64,000 bases of DNA, from the NCBI RefSeq assembly GCF_006351965.1, contig NZ_CP040932.1, positions 930,001 through 994,000 of the forward strand, read 5' to 3'. Under the pieces are notes generated by a model. The model ran no database searches. It was not told the DNA's origin and was given only the letters and a program-made list of their open reading frames with translations. A program made the position numbers and the translations under genes. Positions 42,268 to 53,446 of this stretch are shown here, piece by piece; within the stretch, counting starts at the first letter, position 1, and every line of letters starts with the position of its first letter. The stretch comes from Oceanicola sp. D3. GTDB lineage: Bacteria; Pseudomonadota; Alphaproteobacteria; Rhodobacterales; Rhodobacteraceae.

Positions 42268-43437
42268 ATGAATTTCGACGAGATCATCGAACGCCGAGGC
42301 ACCCATTCCGCGAAATGGGACAAGATGGAAGCGATCTACGGCGTGCCCGCCGATACCGGCCTGCCGATGTGGGTGGCCGACATGGATTTCCGCCCCCCCG
42401 CCTGCGTTCAAGGCGCCGTCGAGAAGATGGCGGCCCATGGGCTCTATGGCTACTACGGCGACGACAGCGGCTATCTTGAGGCAATCCGCTGGTGGATGGC
42501 CGAGCGTCATGGCTGGAAGGTGGAAGACAGCTGGATTCACACCACCCACGGGTTGGTCAACGGCACCGCGCTTTGCGTCGATGCCTTCACCGCGCCGGGG
42601 GATGGCGTGGTGCTGATGACGCCGGTCTACCATGCCTTCGCGCGGGTCATCAAAGCAGCAGGGCGCGAGGTGGTGGAATGCCCGCTGGCGTTGCGCGACG
42701 GGCGCTACGAAATGGATTTCGACGCTTGGGATGCGCAGATGACAGGCCGCGAGAAGATGCTGGTGCTCTGCTCGCCCCACAACCCCGGCGGCCGGGTCTG
42801 GACCCGTGCCGAGCTGGAAGGTGTGGCCGCCTTCGCCAAGCGGCATGACCTTGTGCTTGTGTCGGACGAAATCCACCACGACCTGCTGATGCCCGGCCAA
42901 AACCACACGCCTATGGCGCTGATCGAGGGCATCGAAGACAGGCTGGTGATGATGAGTTCCACCACCAAAACCTTCAACATCGCCGGTGCTCACACCGGCA
43001 ACGTGATCATCCCCGACGAGCGCCTGCGGGCGCGCTTTGCCACCCGCATGGCGGCGCTGGGCCTCTCGCCCAACTCCTTTGGCCTGTTTATGGCCGAGGC
43101 CGCCTATTCGCCCGAGGGCGCAGAGTGGGTGGACGCGCTCTGTGCCTATCTGGACGGCAACCGAAAGGTCTTCGACGAGGGAATTTCAGCCATTCCCGGC
43201 CTTGCCTCGATGCCGCTGGAGGCGACCTATCTCAGCTGGGTCGATTTTTCCGGCACTGGCATGGAGCAGGCAGAGTTCACAGGCCGGGTGGAGAAGGTCG
43301 GCAAGATCGCGGTGAATCATGGCGACACCTTCGGCAAGGGCGGCGAGAGTTTTCTGCGCTTCAACATCGCCACGCCTCGGGCACGGGTCGCCGAGGCGGT
43401 GGAGCGGATGCAGGCGGCCTTCAGCGATTTGCAATAG
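42268..43437 (+). CDS. MalY/PatB-type aminotransferase, probable cystathionine beta-lyase
   Basis: A 389-residue fold-type I PLP enzyme. The opening FDEIIERRGTHSAKWDKME and MWVADMDFRPP (near 34-44) are typical of the MalY/PatB subgroup. LCSPHNPGGRVWT is near 170, and the PLP lysine is in SSTTKTFNIAG (near 230-240). These enzymes split cystathionine to homocysteine, pyruvate and ammonia, or cleave other C-S bonds. AAGGAG before ATG 42268 sets the start. It is transcribed alone, divergent from the deformylase operon. Roles in methionine synthesis or cysteine-conjugate breakdown are both possible. Confidence 0.88.
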   Translation: MNFDEIIERRGTHSAKWDKMEAIYGVPADTGLPMWVADMDFRPPACVQGAVEKMAAHGLYGYYGDDSGYLEAIRWWMAERHGWKVEDSWIHTTHGLVNGTALCVDAFTAPGDGVVLMTPVYHAFARVIKAAGREVVECPLALRDGRYEMDFDAWDAQMTGREKMLVLCSPHNPGGRVWTRAELEGVAAFAKRHDLVLVSDEIHHDLLMPGQNHTPMALIEGIEDRLVMMSSTTKTFNIAGAHTGNVIIPDERLRARFATRMAALGLSPNSFGLFMAEAAYSPEGAEWVDALCAYLDGNRKVFDEGISAIPGLASMPLEATYLSWVDFSGTGMEQAEFTGRVEKVGKIAVNHGDTFGKGGESFLRFNIATPRARVAEAVERMQAAFSDLQ

Positions 43438-43454
43438 GGCCCCCGGAGGGCAGG

Positions 43455-44873
43455 CTAGTCCTTCTGCCAGCCTTCGCGCTTGCGATAGATCGTTGAGGGC
43501 GAAAGCTGAAGGATACGGGCGGCACGAGGCACAGAGCCGCCTTCCCGCGCGATGGTCTCTTCGATCACCAAGCGCTCGATTTCTGCCATTGGCTTGCCGA
43601 TGAGCCCGTCAAGCTCCGGGCCGGGGGCAGGGCGCTCGGCGGCGTCCCGGTGGGCAACGCGCGCGGCTTCTGCCCGGGCTTCCACCTCGTGGTGAAGCTC
43701 CATCGGCAGCATCGAAAGCTGCACCTCTTCGGCATCATGCAGCACCACCACATTGCGCAGCACGTTCAGCAACTGCCGCACGTTGCCCGGCCAATCGAGC
43801 GTGCAAAAAAGCTCTTCGACCTCGGGCGAAATCCGGGAGAAGCGCTTGTTCTCTTCGGCAGCAAATTCTGCCAGCGCATGGTGGGCAATCTCGATCACGT
43901 CACGCCCGCGCTCGCGCAGGGGCGGCAGGTGGAGCGGAACCACGTGAAGGCGATAATATAGATCCTCGCGAAAACGCCCTGCACGCACTTCCGAAAGCGG
44001 GTCGCGGTTGGTGGCGCAAAGGATGCGCACGCTTACCTTGCGCGGCTTGGTGGAGCCGACGGGCTGGATGGTGGAGGTTTGCAGAAAGCGCAGCAGCTTG
44101 GTTTGTAGCCCGAGGTCCATCTCGCAGATTTCATCGAGAAACAGCGTGCCCCCGTCCGCCGCCGCAGCAGCGCCCGGTTTGTCGGCCAGCGCGCCGGTAA
44201 AGCTGCCCTTGAGGTGGCCAAACACCTCGCTTTCCAGCAAGTCGCCGGGAATGGCCCCGCAGTTCAGCGCGATGAAAGGCCCATTGGCGCGGGACGATGT
44301 GTCGTGCACCGCGCGGGCACAGAGCTCCTTGCCCGTGCCGCTTTCGCCCGAGATGAACACCGTGGCCATGGAGCGCGAAACCGAGCCGATCTTGTGCATC
44401 ACCTCGCGCATCGGTGTGGAGGAGCCGATGAGGCCGGTCTGTTCGGCGGCAGGCAGTCTCGGCGCCGGGTCGGTCAGATGGCCGTTGCCATTGTGCTGCC
44501 CGGTGGCTCGGGCGTGGTCTGCCGTGGCGCCCGACACCGCGTCGAGCAGGCGGGTCTCATCAAAAGGCTTGACCAAAAACTCCCACGCCCCTGCGCGCAT
44601 CGCTTCCACCGCGCGGTTGATCGAGCCATTGGCGGTGATGACGATCACATGGGTAAACGGGTCTGCGGCGATGAACTCCTCGATCAGCTCCAGCCCGTCG
44701 CGGTCAGGCAGCATGAGGTCCACCAGCACCACTCCGGGCCTATGCTGTCGGAATTTCTGCAACCCGTCTGCCGCGGTTGAGGCGCTTTCCACGCTGTGGC
44801 CCGCCGTCTTGAGCACGGATTCATACACCAACTGCATCGACGCGACGTCTTCGATGAGCAGCACGGGCGTCAT
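43455..44873 (-). CDS. Sigma-54-dependent response regulator
   Basis: A 472-residue NtrC-class activator. Receiver domain residues 1-120 carry Asp52 in VDLMLPDRDG. The AAA+ domain has Walker A GESGTGKE (near 175-182), the sigma-54 contact loop as GSFTGA (one residue off the usual GAFTGA), Walker B LFLDEIC and an Arg-finger region. The C-terminal Fis-type helix-turn-helix reads SVPRAARILQLSPSTIYRKR. It is co-translated with the upstream hybrid kinase through ATGA. It would activate RpoN-dependent promoters elsewhere; none was identified here with confidence. Confidence 0.92.
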   Translation of the reverse strand: MTPVLLIEDVASMQLVYESVLKTAGHSVESASTAADGLQKFRQHRPGVVLVDLMLPDRDGLELIEEFIAADPFTHVIVITANGSINRAVEAMRAGAWEFLVKPFDETRLLDAVSGATADHARATGQHNGNGHLTDPAPRLPAAEQTGLIGSSTPMREVMHKIGSVSRSMATVFISGESGTGKELCARAVHDTSSRANGPFIALNCGAIPGDLLESEVFGHLKGSFTGALADKPGAAAAADGGTLFLDEICEMDLGLQTKLLRFLQTSTIQPVGSTKPRKVSVRILCATNRDPLSEVRAGRFREDLYYRLHVVPLHLPPLRERGRDVIEIAHHALAEFAAEENKRFSRISPEVEELFCTLDWPGNVRQLLNVLRNVVVLHDAEEVQLSMLPMELHHEVEARAEAARVAHRDAAERPAPGPELDGLIGKPMAEIERLVIEETIAREGGSVPRAARILQLSPSTIYRKREGWQKD

Positions 44874-46483
44874 TCAGAGGCCTCCCTGGTGGGGCGTTCG
44901 CCCTCGAAGCGGCTGGAGATCTCGGCGCTGATACTCTTGATCAGACCGGCGAGGCGGCTGTCAATCTCCACCAGAGTGCGGGCGAGGCTTTCAGACGGTT
45001 CGGCGCGATGCGCGGCGGCATTGGCGAGATTGGCAAGGTCTTGCAGGGGTAGGGCGCCAACGGCACCGGAGAGCGAGATGATCACATGGGTCTGAGCGCG
45101 GATCTCATCGGCGTTTCCGATCGCCCCCGCCTGCGCCAGCGAGATGCGGCTGCGGCAAAGGTCGGCGTGCAGACGGCTGAGAAATTCGCGCCCGCCATCA
45201 TCGCCCGAAATTGCGATCAGCCGATCCAGCCGCTCCGGGCAAAAGTCCGGCGGCGGGCCCTCATGGCTGCGGGGAGGCTCTGGCGTAGCCTCAATCTGGC
45301 GCGGCGCGGTGCCACGGGTGCGCAGCATCAGCGTGGCTATGGACTGGCCAAAGGCTGCCAACGAGCCGACCGGCTTGGCAAGGATCCCATCGGCCCCGGC
45401 ATCATAGATCTTCTCGCGATGTTCCTGCAGCACATAGGCGGTGACGGCGAGCATGGGGATAAGCCGGGTGTCGCCCTTCAGCGCGCGGGTGCGAGCGATC
45501 ACCTCGGTGCCCGAAAGCTCGGGCATATCGATATCCACCAGCGCAAAGTCAAACCCGCCGCCCGACAGCAGGCGCAGGGCTTCTGCACCATCCGGGGCCA
45601 GCTTCCACGCTGCGCCGAGGTGGTCGAGCATCTGGGTGAAGAGCAGCTGGTTGGTGGCGTTGTCCTCCGCCACCAGCGCGGTGAGGCCCGACAGATCGGG
45701 CAGCGTCGGTGGCGCATCGGCGCTTGCAAGGTCGGCCCCGGCAGAGGGGTGCCATGCCCAAGATTGACGTGGCAGCAACAACGAAACTTCAGCCCCGCCT
45801 TCACTGGAGTTCGAAACCTGAAGCTGCCCGCCCAACCGGGTGGCGATCTCCTTGGCAATGTGCATCCCCAGCCCGCTGCCCGGCTTGGTCTGCCCACCGG
45901 GCCTGCCGCCGCGCTCAAACAGCCTTGCCAGCGCCGCGTCAGAAAATCCGGGCCCCTGATCGCGCACGCGGAAGCGCAGCTCATCGCCGGAGCGCATGTC
46001 GACAGAAAGCACCACCTCGCCCCAATCGGCATATTTGAACGCGTTCGAAAGCAGGTTGGCCAGCACCCTGTCGAGTGCCCCGGCGTCGAGGTGCAGCACT
46101 GTGGGCAGGTCGGCGGCGATATCGAGGCGCAGCGCCATGGAAAGCTCGCGGGCGTGACCGGCCCAGCGGCGTTCAAGGTTGCGCATCACCGCCAGCAGGG
46201 GCACCGGCTCCTGCGCCGGATCGCGCTCTGGCATCGTCAGCCCGCCCTCTCCAAACTGGCGCAGGGCGCTGTCCAGCAGCCGGGCAAGGCTTTCTCCAGC
46301 AGTCGAAACGCGCTGAAGCTGGGCCGCAGTGGCTGGATCAAGCTGGGAAAAGTCAACCAACCTCAACCCGCTGAGCACATCGGCTACAGCCGAGCGAATG
46401 TCGTGTGAGAACAGCTCAATGGTGCTGTTTGCTTTTTCTGTGCCCGGCGAGGGCACGGAGCCTGGCAGCCAGTCTTCAGCCAT
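44870..46483 (-). CDS. Hybrid histidine kinase with receiver and Hpt domains, no sensor domain
   Basis: A 537-residue cytosolic protein. The H-box comes right at the start, ELFSHDIRSAVADV with His27, followed by a HATPase domain (about 105-235; N-box ANLLSNAFKYA). A receiver domain (about 260-380) contains ALVDIDMPELSG, and a C-terminal Hpt domain (about 430-510) has AQTHVIISLSGAVGAL with the phosphotransfer His. There is no membrane segment, PAS or GAF domain before the kinase, so the input must come from a partner protein. Architecture matches a LuxQ/LuxU-like phosphorelay feeding the sigma-54 regulator encoded next. Start ATG 46483 chosen over an upstream in-frame ATG. Confidence 0.88.
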   Translation of the reverse strand: MAEDWLPGSVPSPGTEKANSTIELFSHDIRSAVADVLSGLRLVDFSQLDPATAAQLQRVSTAGESLARLLDSALRQFGEGGLTMPERDPAQEPVPLLAVMRNLERRWAGHARELSMALRLDIAADLPTVLHLDAGALDRVLANLLSNAFKYADWGEVVLSVDMRSGDELRFRVRDQGPGFSDAALARLFERGGRPGGQTKPGSGLGMHIAKEIATRLGGQLQVSNSSEGGAEVSLLLPRQSWAWHPSAGADLASADAPPTLPDLSGLTALVAEDNATNQLLFTQMLDHLGAAWKLAPDGAEALRLLSGGGFDFALVDIDMPELSGTEVIARTRALKGDTRLIPMLAVTAYVLQEHREKIYDAGADGILAKPVGSLAAFGQSIATLMLRTRGTAPRQIEATPEPPRSHEGPPPDFCPERLDRLIAISGDDGGREFLSRLHADLCRSRISLAQAGAIGNADEIRAQTHVIISLSGAVGALPLQDLANLANAAAHRAEPSESLARTLVEIDSRLAGLIKSISAEISSRFEGERPTREASE

Positions 46484-46631
46484 GATGAGACCCCGCCGTA
46501 AGTGGCGCAAAGCCGTCGATCGGAGATTCCCGCAAAGGTTGCACGATCGCTGGTTTTAAACAAACCCTAACTGCGCAGCCACTTGTCTTTAAAGGCAGGT
46601 TTTCCAGACCCATCGCTCGTTGATGGCCTTG

Positions 46632-48521
46632 TTACGCTGGGTAACCCAGCGTGGAGAGCGCCTCCTTGATCTCGTCGAGAATGGCGGGGTCGTCGATGGT
46701 GGCGGGCATCTTGTAGTCCTTGCCATCGGCGATGCTCACCATCGTTCCCCGCAAAATCTTGCCCGAGCGGGTTTTTGGCAGCCGGTCGACCACGCAGGCG
46801 AGCTTGAAGGCGGCAACCGGGCCGATCTTCGAGCGCACGAGGCCGATGCATTCCTTCACGACCTCTTCGTGGGGCTTGTTGGTGCCCGCGTTGAGGCAGA
46901 GGAACCCCATGGGTAGCTGGCCCTTCAGCGCGTCGCTCACGCCGATGACGGCGCATTCGGCCACGTCGGGATGGGAGGCCAGCACCTCTTCCATCGCACC
47001 GGTCGAAAGCCGGTGCCCGGCGACGTTGATCACGTCATCGGTGCGGGCCATGATATAAAGATAGCCGTCTTCGTCGATCATGCCGGCATCGCCGGTTTCG
47101 TAGTAACCCGGGAAGTGCTCGAGGTAGCTTTTGCGAAAGCGCGGCTCTGCATTCCAGAGCGTGGGAAGGGTGCCCGGCGGCAGGGGCAGCTTGACGGCGA
47201 TGGCGCCAAGTTCGCCGGTGGGCATCGGGTGGCCGCCCTCGTCGAGGATCTGCACGTCGTAGCCGGGCATGGCCACGGTGGGCGAGCCCAGCTTGACCGG
47301 TAGCGCCTCGATCCCCACCGGGTTGCCGGCGATGGTCCAGCCTGTCTCGGTTTGCCACCAGTGGTCATAGACGGGCTTGCCGGTGGTGCGCTGGGTCCAT
47401 TCGATGGTGTCGGGATCGGCGCGCTCGCCGGCGAGGTAGATGGCGTTGAGGCAGCTCAGGTCATACTTGGCGACAAGCTCCCCCGTCGGGTCTTCGCGCT
47501 TCACGGCGCGGAAGGCGGTGGGGGCGGTGAAGAAGCTCTTGACCTTATGCTCGGAAATCACCCGCCAGAAGGTGCCGGCATCCGGCGTGCCCACCGGCTT
47601 GCCCTCAAAGACAACAGTGGTGTTGCCGTGAATCAGCGGCCCGTAACAGATGTAGCTATGGCCCACGACCCAGCCCACATCGGAGGCCGCCCAGAACACA
47701 TCACCCGGATCGACGTTGTAGATGTTCTTCATCGTCCAGTTCAGCGCCACGATATGCCCGGCCGTGTGGCGCACCACGCCCTTGGGCTGGCCGGTCGTGC
47801 CGGAGGTGTAGAGGATATAGGCCGGGTGGTTGCCCTCAACCGGCACGCATTCGGCAGGGGTCGCGCCGTACTGGAACGAGTGCCAGCCAAAATCGCGCCC
47901 CTCGATCATATGGGCCACTTCCTGTTCGCGCTGGTGAATCACGCAGAACTCGGGCTTGTGGGTCGATTGCTCAATCGCGTCGTCCAGCAGCGGCTTGTAG
48001 TGCACGATCCGCCCCGGCTCGATGCCGCAGGAGGAGGCGAGGATGGCCTTGGGCTTGGCGTCGTCGATGCGCACCGCAAGCTCGTTGGCCGCGAAACCAC
48101 CGAAGACGACCGAGTGAATCGCGCCAAGACGGGCGCATGCCAGCATGGCCTCGAGCGCCTCGGGCACCATCGGCATGTAGATGATCACCACGTCACCCTT
48201 TTCGACGCCCTTGGCCCGCAGCGCTCCGGCGAGGGTGGCAACGCGGTTGCGCAGCTCGGAGTAGGTGATCTTGTGAGTGCGCCCGGTGATCGGGCTGTCG
48301 TGGATGATGGCATATTGCGGCCCGCGCCCGGCTTCGACGTGCCGGTCCACCGCATTCCAGCAGGTATTCACGCGAGCATCGGCGAACCACTCGAACATGT
48401 GCTCGCCCTTCTCGAAGAGCGCCTTGCTTGGCTTCTCGTCCCAGTCGATGGCCTCGGCGGCCTCCATCCAGAACTTCTCCGGGTCCGCCTGCCAAGCAGC
48501 GTAGACGTCTTTATATGCCAT
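46632..48521 (-). CDS. prpE: Propionyl-CoA synthetase
   Basis: A 629-residue acyl-CoA synthetase that turns propionate, ATP and CoA into propionyl-CoA. It starts MAYKDVYAAWQADPEKFWME, typical of PrpE. The phosphate loop is YTSGTTGQPKGVV near 262-274, GYYETGDAGMIDEDGYLYIM near 475-495, and the acetylatable catalytic Lys is in KTRSGKILRGT near 590. AGGAGGAG precedes ATG 48521, which excludes the longer open frame upstream. The gene stands alone on the minus strand, and TTTGCAAA elements in its upstream region suggest control by a short-chain acyl-CoA regulator (ScfR/PccR family). Confidence 0.93.
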   Translation of the reverse strand: MAYKDVYAAWQADPEKFWMEAAEAIDWDEKPSKALFEKGEHMFEWFADARVNTCWNAVDRHVEAGRGPQYAIIHDSPITGRTHKITYSELRNRVATLAGALRAKGVEKGDVVIIYMPMVPEALEAMLACARLGAIHSVVFGGFAANELAVRIDDAKPKAILASSCGIEPGRIVHYKPLLDDAIEQSTHKPEFCVIHQREQEVAHMIEGRDFGWHSFQYGATPAECVPVEGNHPAYILYTSGTTGQPKGVVRHTAGHIVALNWTMKNIYNVDPGDVFWAASDVGWVVGHSYICYGPLIHGNTTVVFEGKPVGTPDAGTFWRVISEHKVKSFFTAPTAFRAVKREDPTGELVAKYDLSCLNAIYLAGERADPDTIEWTQRTTGKPVYDHWWQTETGWTIAGNPVGIEALPVKLGSPTVAMPGYDVQILDEGGHPMPTGELGAIAVKLPLPPGTLPTLWNAEPRFRKSYLEHFPGYYETGDAGMIDEDGYLYIMARTDDVINVAGHRLSTGAMEEVLASHPDVAECAVIGVSDALKGQLPMGFLCLNAGTNKPHEEVVKECIGLVRSKIGPVAAFKLACVVDRLPKTRSGKILRGTMVSIADGKDYKMPATIDDPAILDEIKEALSTLGYPA

Positions 48522-49161
48522 GTGACTCCTCCTCCGGCTTCCTCTTAGGGAGCCGTGTGCGCTTCTGGCAAGCGTTCTGGTGTGGGGCGCGGCAGAATGG
48601 CTCATAAGGTTTGCATTTTTGGCGAATCCAGGCTGCAAATATTTGCAAAACCCGGGAAACTTCGCTGCCCGCTTGGGGCTTCTGCGCGGGTTTGCAAATT
48701 TCTGGCAGATCGAGTTCGCCCCCGGCAGGTGGCGCGCTGATTCTCTGCCAGCATGGCGCGAAACCAGCCCTCGCCTGCGCCGCGCCGCCACTCGCCCCTG
48801 CGCTACGCAGAAAATCGCCTGATGCCGGCAGGGGGTGGCGGTCTTCCGCCGAGGTTGCAGGAAGCACACATGATTTGACACATCCCGCGGGAGTTTTGAT
48901 TTGGGCCAGATTCGTGCCCTGCCTATCTGGCCACAGTGGGTCGCTGGGGTGCGCATTGAGTCAATTTACTAAACAATCGCTGCGAAGATTTTCCCTGTCC
49001 AAGCCCGGTTTCCTCTCCTTACGATCTCTTCCTAGGGGCAATTGGCAAAAATTTACTCATCCCAAAGTTGAGGACTCGGCATCCCCTGATTTTATTCGTA
49101 ATCGTTGATTCAACTTTAGCGAGTTCTGGGTGGGGGCACCTAGACAGACGGGGGCCAAGCT
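48522..49161. other. 640-bp divergent region between prpE and the Hint protein gene
   Basis: No gene is visible. The prpE-proximal part carries several TTTGCA-type elements (annotated separately). The other part is AT-rich and probably contains the promoter of the Hint protein gene; AAAGTTGA (49064-49071) and TCAACTTT (49110-49117) form a long-spaced inverted repeat in its leader. Confidence 0.5.
48634..48698 (-). promoter_or_regulatory. TTTGCAAA elements upstream of prpE
   Basis: TGCAAATATTTGCA (48634-48647) is a perfect 14-bp palindrome that runs into TTTGCAAA (48642-48649), and another TTTGCAAA lies at 48691-48698; a further TTTGCA is near 48610. The ScfR-family regulator PccR of Rhodobacter sphaeroides, which controls propionyl-CoA assimilation, recognises paired TTTGCAAA sequences. 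The half-site matches; the exact 4-base spacing reported for PccR is not seen. Confidence 0.6.
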
Positions 49162-50118
49162 ATGGCAACAGCAGACATCAATGTGACCGAATACATCGGG
49201 TCTCTGGCCGGAACTGATCTGTTTGGCGGGCAAACGATTTTGCTCAACGGGTTCGGCGGGAGCCAGACCGGGACGCTGGAAGATGACGACGGTTTTCTGG
49301 GTGACATCGACGATGGGACGGCCACCTACAACGGCGATCCGATCAACTACATCGGCAGTGGCACGGTTCAGCCTGGCATTGATGCGGGCCTCATCATCGT
49401 GCCGCTTGGCGCCAAGAGCGACGTAGTCGTGTTTGAGGCTGGGGGTAACACTTACTTCCACTATCCCGACGGTGAGCCAAACGTGTTGGGTGCGATCGCG
49501 CTGATCGTTGATATCGACGACACGCCATACGAGGTGTTCACCCCGATCTGCTTTGGCCCCGATACGGTGATTCTAACTCCAAGCGGCTACTGCCCGGTCG
49601 GAGAGATCGGCGTGGGCGACTGGGTGTGCGATGCGGATGGCCGGGCCCACGAGGTGCTCTGGTCCTCGTCCCGAAAAGTCGAGATTCCCTCCCATCCGGC
49701 TTTCGACAAGTGGAGGCCCATCCGCATCGCACGCAACAGCTTCGGCAACGGGCTGCCGTTCCGCGACACATACCTGTCCCCGCAGCATCGGGTGGAGTTG
49801 CGCGGTTGCCCCGCAGAGATGGTGGTGGGCGCCGAGCGATGCCTTGCGGCGGCCACGGGGCTTGTGAACGGCAAAGGGGTGCGGGTGGACCGCGAGGTGC
49901 CGTCTATCCGCTATCACCACTTGGCCTGCGCCGAGCATGTTTCGCTGGTGGCCAATGGGCTGCTGGCCGAAAGCCTCTACCTCAACCCTGAAACGCCCGA
50001 GTTCCGGCTGGACGCCGGATCTCAGGAGGCGGCGCAGCTGTTTCCGGAACTGACAATGAAATTGAACGCGCCAGTCGCAAGCTGCCGGGAGGCGGCGGTG
50101 CTGGCCACGTTTTTCTAG
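49162..50118 (+). CDS. Hint_2-domain protein (Hedgehog/intein-type autoprocessing fold)
   Basis: A 318-residue protein. Residues 1-125 are an acidic, Gly/Asp-rich beta region without a signal peptide (LEDDDGFLGDIDDGTATYNG). A Hint_2 domain starts at CFGPDTVILTPSGYCPVGEI with Cys130 as likely nucleophile, continues with GVGDWVCDADGRAHEVLWSS, and ends YHHLACAEHVSLVANGLLAE then SLYL. Hint domains can self-cleave an upstream peptide or join it to a nucleophile, but for Hint_2 members this is not established. Such proteins are plentiful in Rhodobacteraceae and often look secreted by type I-like routes. An intrinsic terminator follows. Confidence 0.8.
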   Translation: MATADINVTEYIGSLAGTDLFGGQTILLNGFGGSQTGTLEDDDGFLGDIDDGTATYNGDPINYIGSGTVQPGIDAGLIIVPLGAKSDVVVFEAGGNTYFHYPDGEPNVLGAIALIVDIDDTPYEVFTPICFGPDTVILTPSGYCPVGEIGVGDWVCDADGRAHEVLWSSSRKVEIPSHPAFDKWRPIRIARNSFGNGLPFRDTYLSPQHRVELRGCPAEMVVGAERCLAAATGLVNGKGVRVDREVPSIRYHHLACAEHVSLVANGLLAESLYLNPETPEFRLDAGSQEAAQLFPELTMKLNAPVASCREAAVLATFF

Positions 50119-50170
50119 GGCTTAGCAGACGCCCTGGAAAGCCGGCCTTTGCCCCCCAGGTTTGGGCCGG

Positions 50171-50202
50171 ACCACCCGCGTTGCCCCTGCAGCGCGGGTG
50201 GT
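50171..50202 (+). terminator. Intrinsic terminator after the Hint protein gene
   Basis: ACCACCCGCG (50171-50180) pairs perfectly with CGCGGGTGGT (50193-50202) around a 12-base loop and is followed by TTCTTAT. This is a convincing rho-independent terminator. Confidence 0.8.
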
Positions 50203-50390
50203 TTCTTATCTGCCCCCCAATTGACGGGGCGCGACGACATTTTCCTTGGAAGACCGCCTTGTAATGGCGCCACGGCGCGTGAGCCGAATATGAAGAACGT
50301 TCTAGGCCCGGTCGCCCGGCTCCGAGCCGCCGCCTTGCCTAGCCCGGGCGTGGCCGCTAAGCCGGTGAGGATTGGCGAGGAGTTCAGAAA

Positions 50391-50756
50391 ATGCGTGGAA
50401 TTGCGGCTCTCATCGTGGCGCTCCTCAGCACGAGCGGCGCTGCCAGCGCCTCAGACCTGCGCGCACAGCTGTCTGGCAAAGTGCTCTATTTCGAAGGTCG
50501 GGGGGAGGAGACCATCCTTTTCAGCCTCAACCCGGATGGCACCGGTATCGGGCAAGAAACGCGCGGCGGGCGGCCTCGGCCTGAGGCGATCCGCTGGCGG
50601 GTAAAGGGCCCGCGGCTGTGCATCAAGGGCAAGCCGGGCGGCATGAGCGCCAGCGGGCGCGAAGAATGCGTGCTCGTCACCCTGCGCGGCAATCGGGTGA
50701 AGCTCGGGCCCAAGGGGAACGGGCTTGAGGGCGTGCTGACCACCCGCAAGAAGTGA
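50391..50756 (+). CDS. Small exported protein of unknown function
   Basis: A 121-residue protein with a signal peptide (MRGIAALIVALLSTSGAASA, cleavage likely after residue 20). The mature part is basic and beta-rich: LSGKVLYFEGRGEETILFSL, PEAIRWRVKGPRLCIKG, two cysteines (in LCIKG and EECVLV) that could form a disulfide, and a Lys/Arg-rich end. I do not recognise the family, though the layout resembles small periplasmic proteins with a single beta-sandwich. GAGGAG before ATG 50391. It is convergent with maeB, which ends 20 bp downstream. Confidence 0.75.
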   Translation: MRGIAALIVALLSTSGAASASDLRAQLSGKVLYFEGRGEETILFSLNPDGTGIGQETRGGRPRPEAIRWRVKGPRLCIKGKPGGMSASGREECVLVTLRGNRVKLGPKGNGLEGVLTTRKK

Positions 50757-50775
50757 CCCGGCGGGCTATCGGCCT

Positions 50776-53055
<2,280 letters not shown>

Positions 53056-53070
53056 GGGGCCTCCCGGAAG

Positions 53071-53088
53071 TGGTTTAACGTTAAACCA
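53071..53088. promoter_or_regulatory. 18-bp perfect palindrome at the maeB 5' end
   Basis: TGGTTTAACGTTAAACCA is a perfect inverted repeat with a central CG, the classic layout of LacI/GalR-family operators. It lies 16 bp before the maeB start codon on the minus strand, where bound protein would block transcription or early elongation. A LacI-type central-carbon regulator is the likely ligand-responsive protein. Confidence 0.7.
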
Positions 53089-53446
53089 TCTGGTTAGCGC
53101 GGAATGGCACAAAACCAACCCGCGTTCAAGCCCGTGGCCTGCCCGCGCCCCACTATGTCACAAGACTTTTGCATTTTGCAATTTCCTGTTTCACCACGTT
53201 CTCGAACCGGTTAAAAACGTCTTGGTCAATCCGGGCATCTCGCCCCATGCTTGGCCGATCCTCGAAGGCCAGTGTTTTACTGTATTGCGGTGCGAGGCAG
53301 TCGTGTGCGACCCAAGGGCCAAGGGTGCATGAGAGAAGACCGCGCCTATCGGGTCGGGCCGAATTTTGCGGTTTGAAAGCACAATGTGCGTGCAATGAGC
53401 GGCCAGTGGGCCGGGCGGGCAGGCGCCAATGTAAACGGAGAGGGTG

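Noticed and set aside
45086-46408. 440-codon plus-strand frame
   Set aside because: Antisense to the hybrid kinase gene, which has clear HATPase, receiver and Hpt motifs.
49064-49117. AAAGTTGA/TCAACTTT inverted repeat as a terminator or riboswitch
   Set aside because: The 38-base spacer and lack of a T-run or known aptamer features make a defined element unsupported; noted only within the region description.
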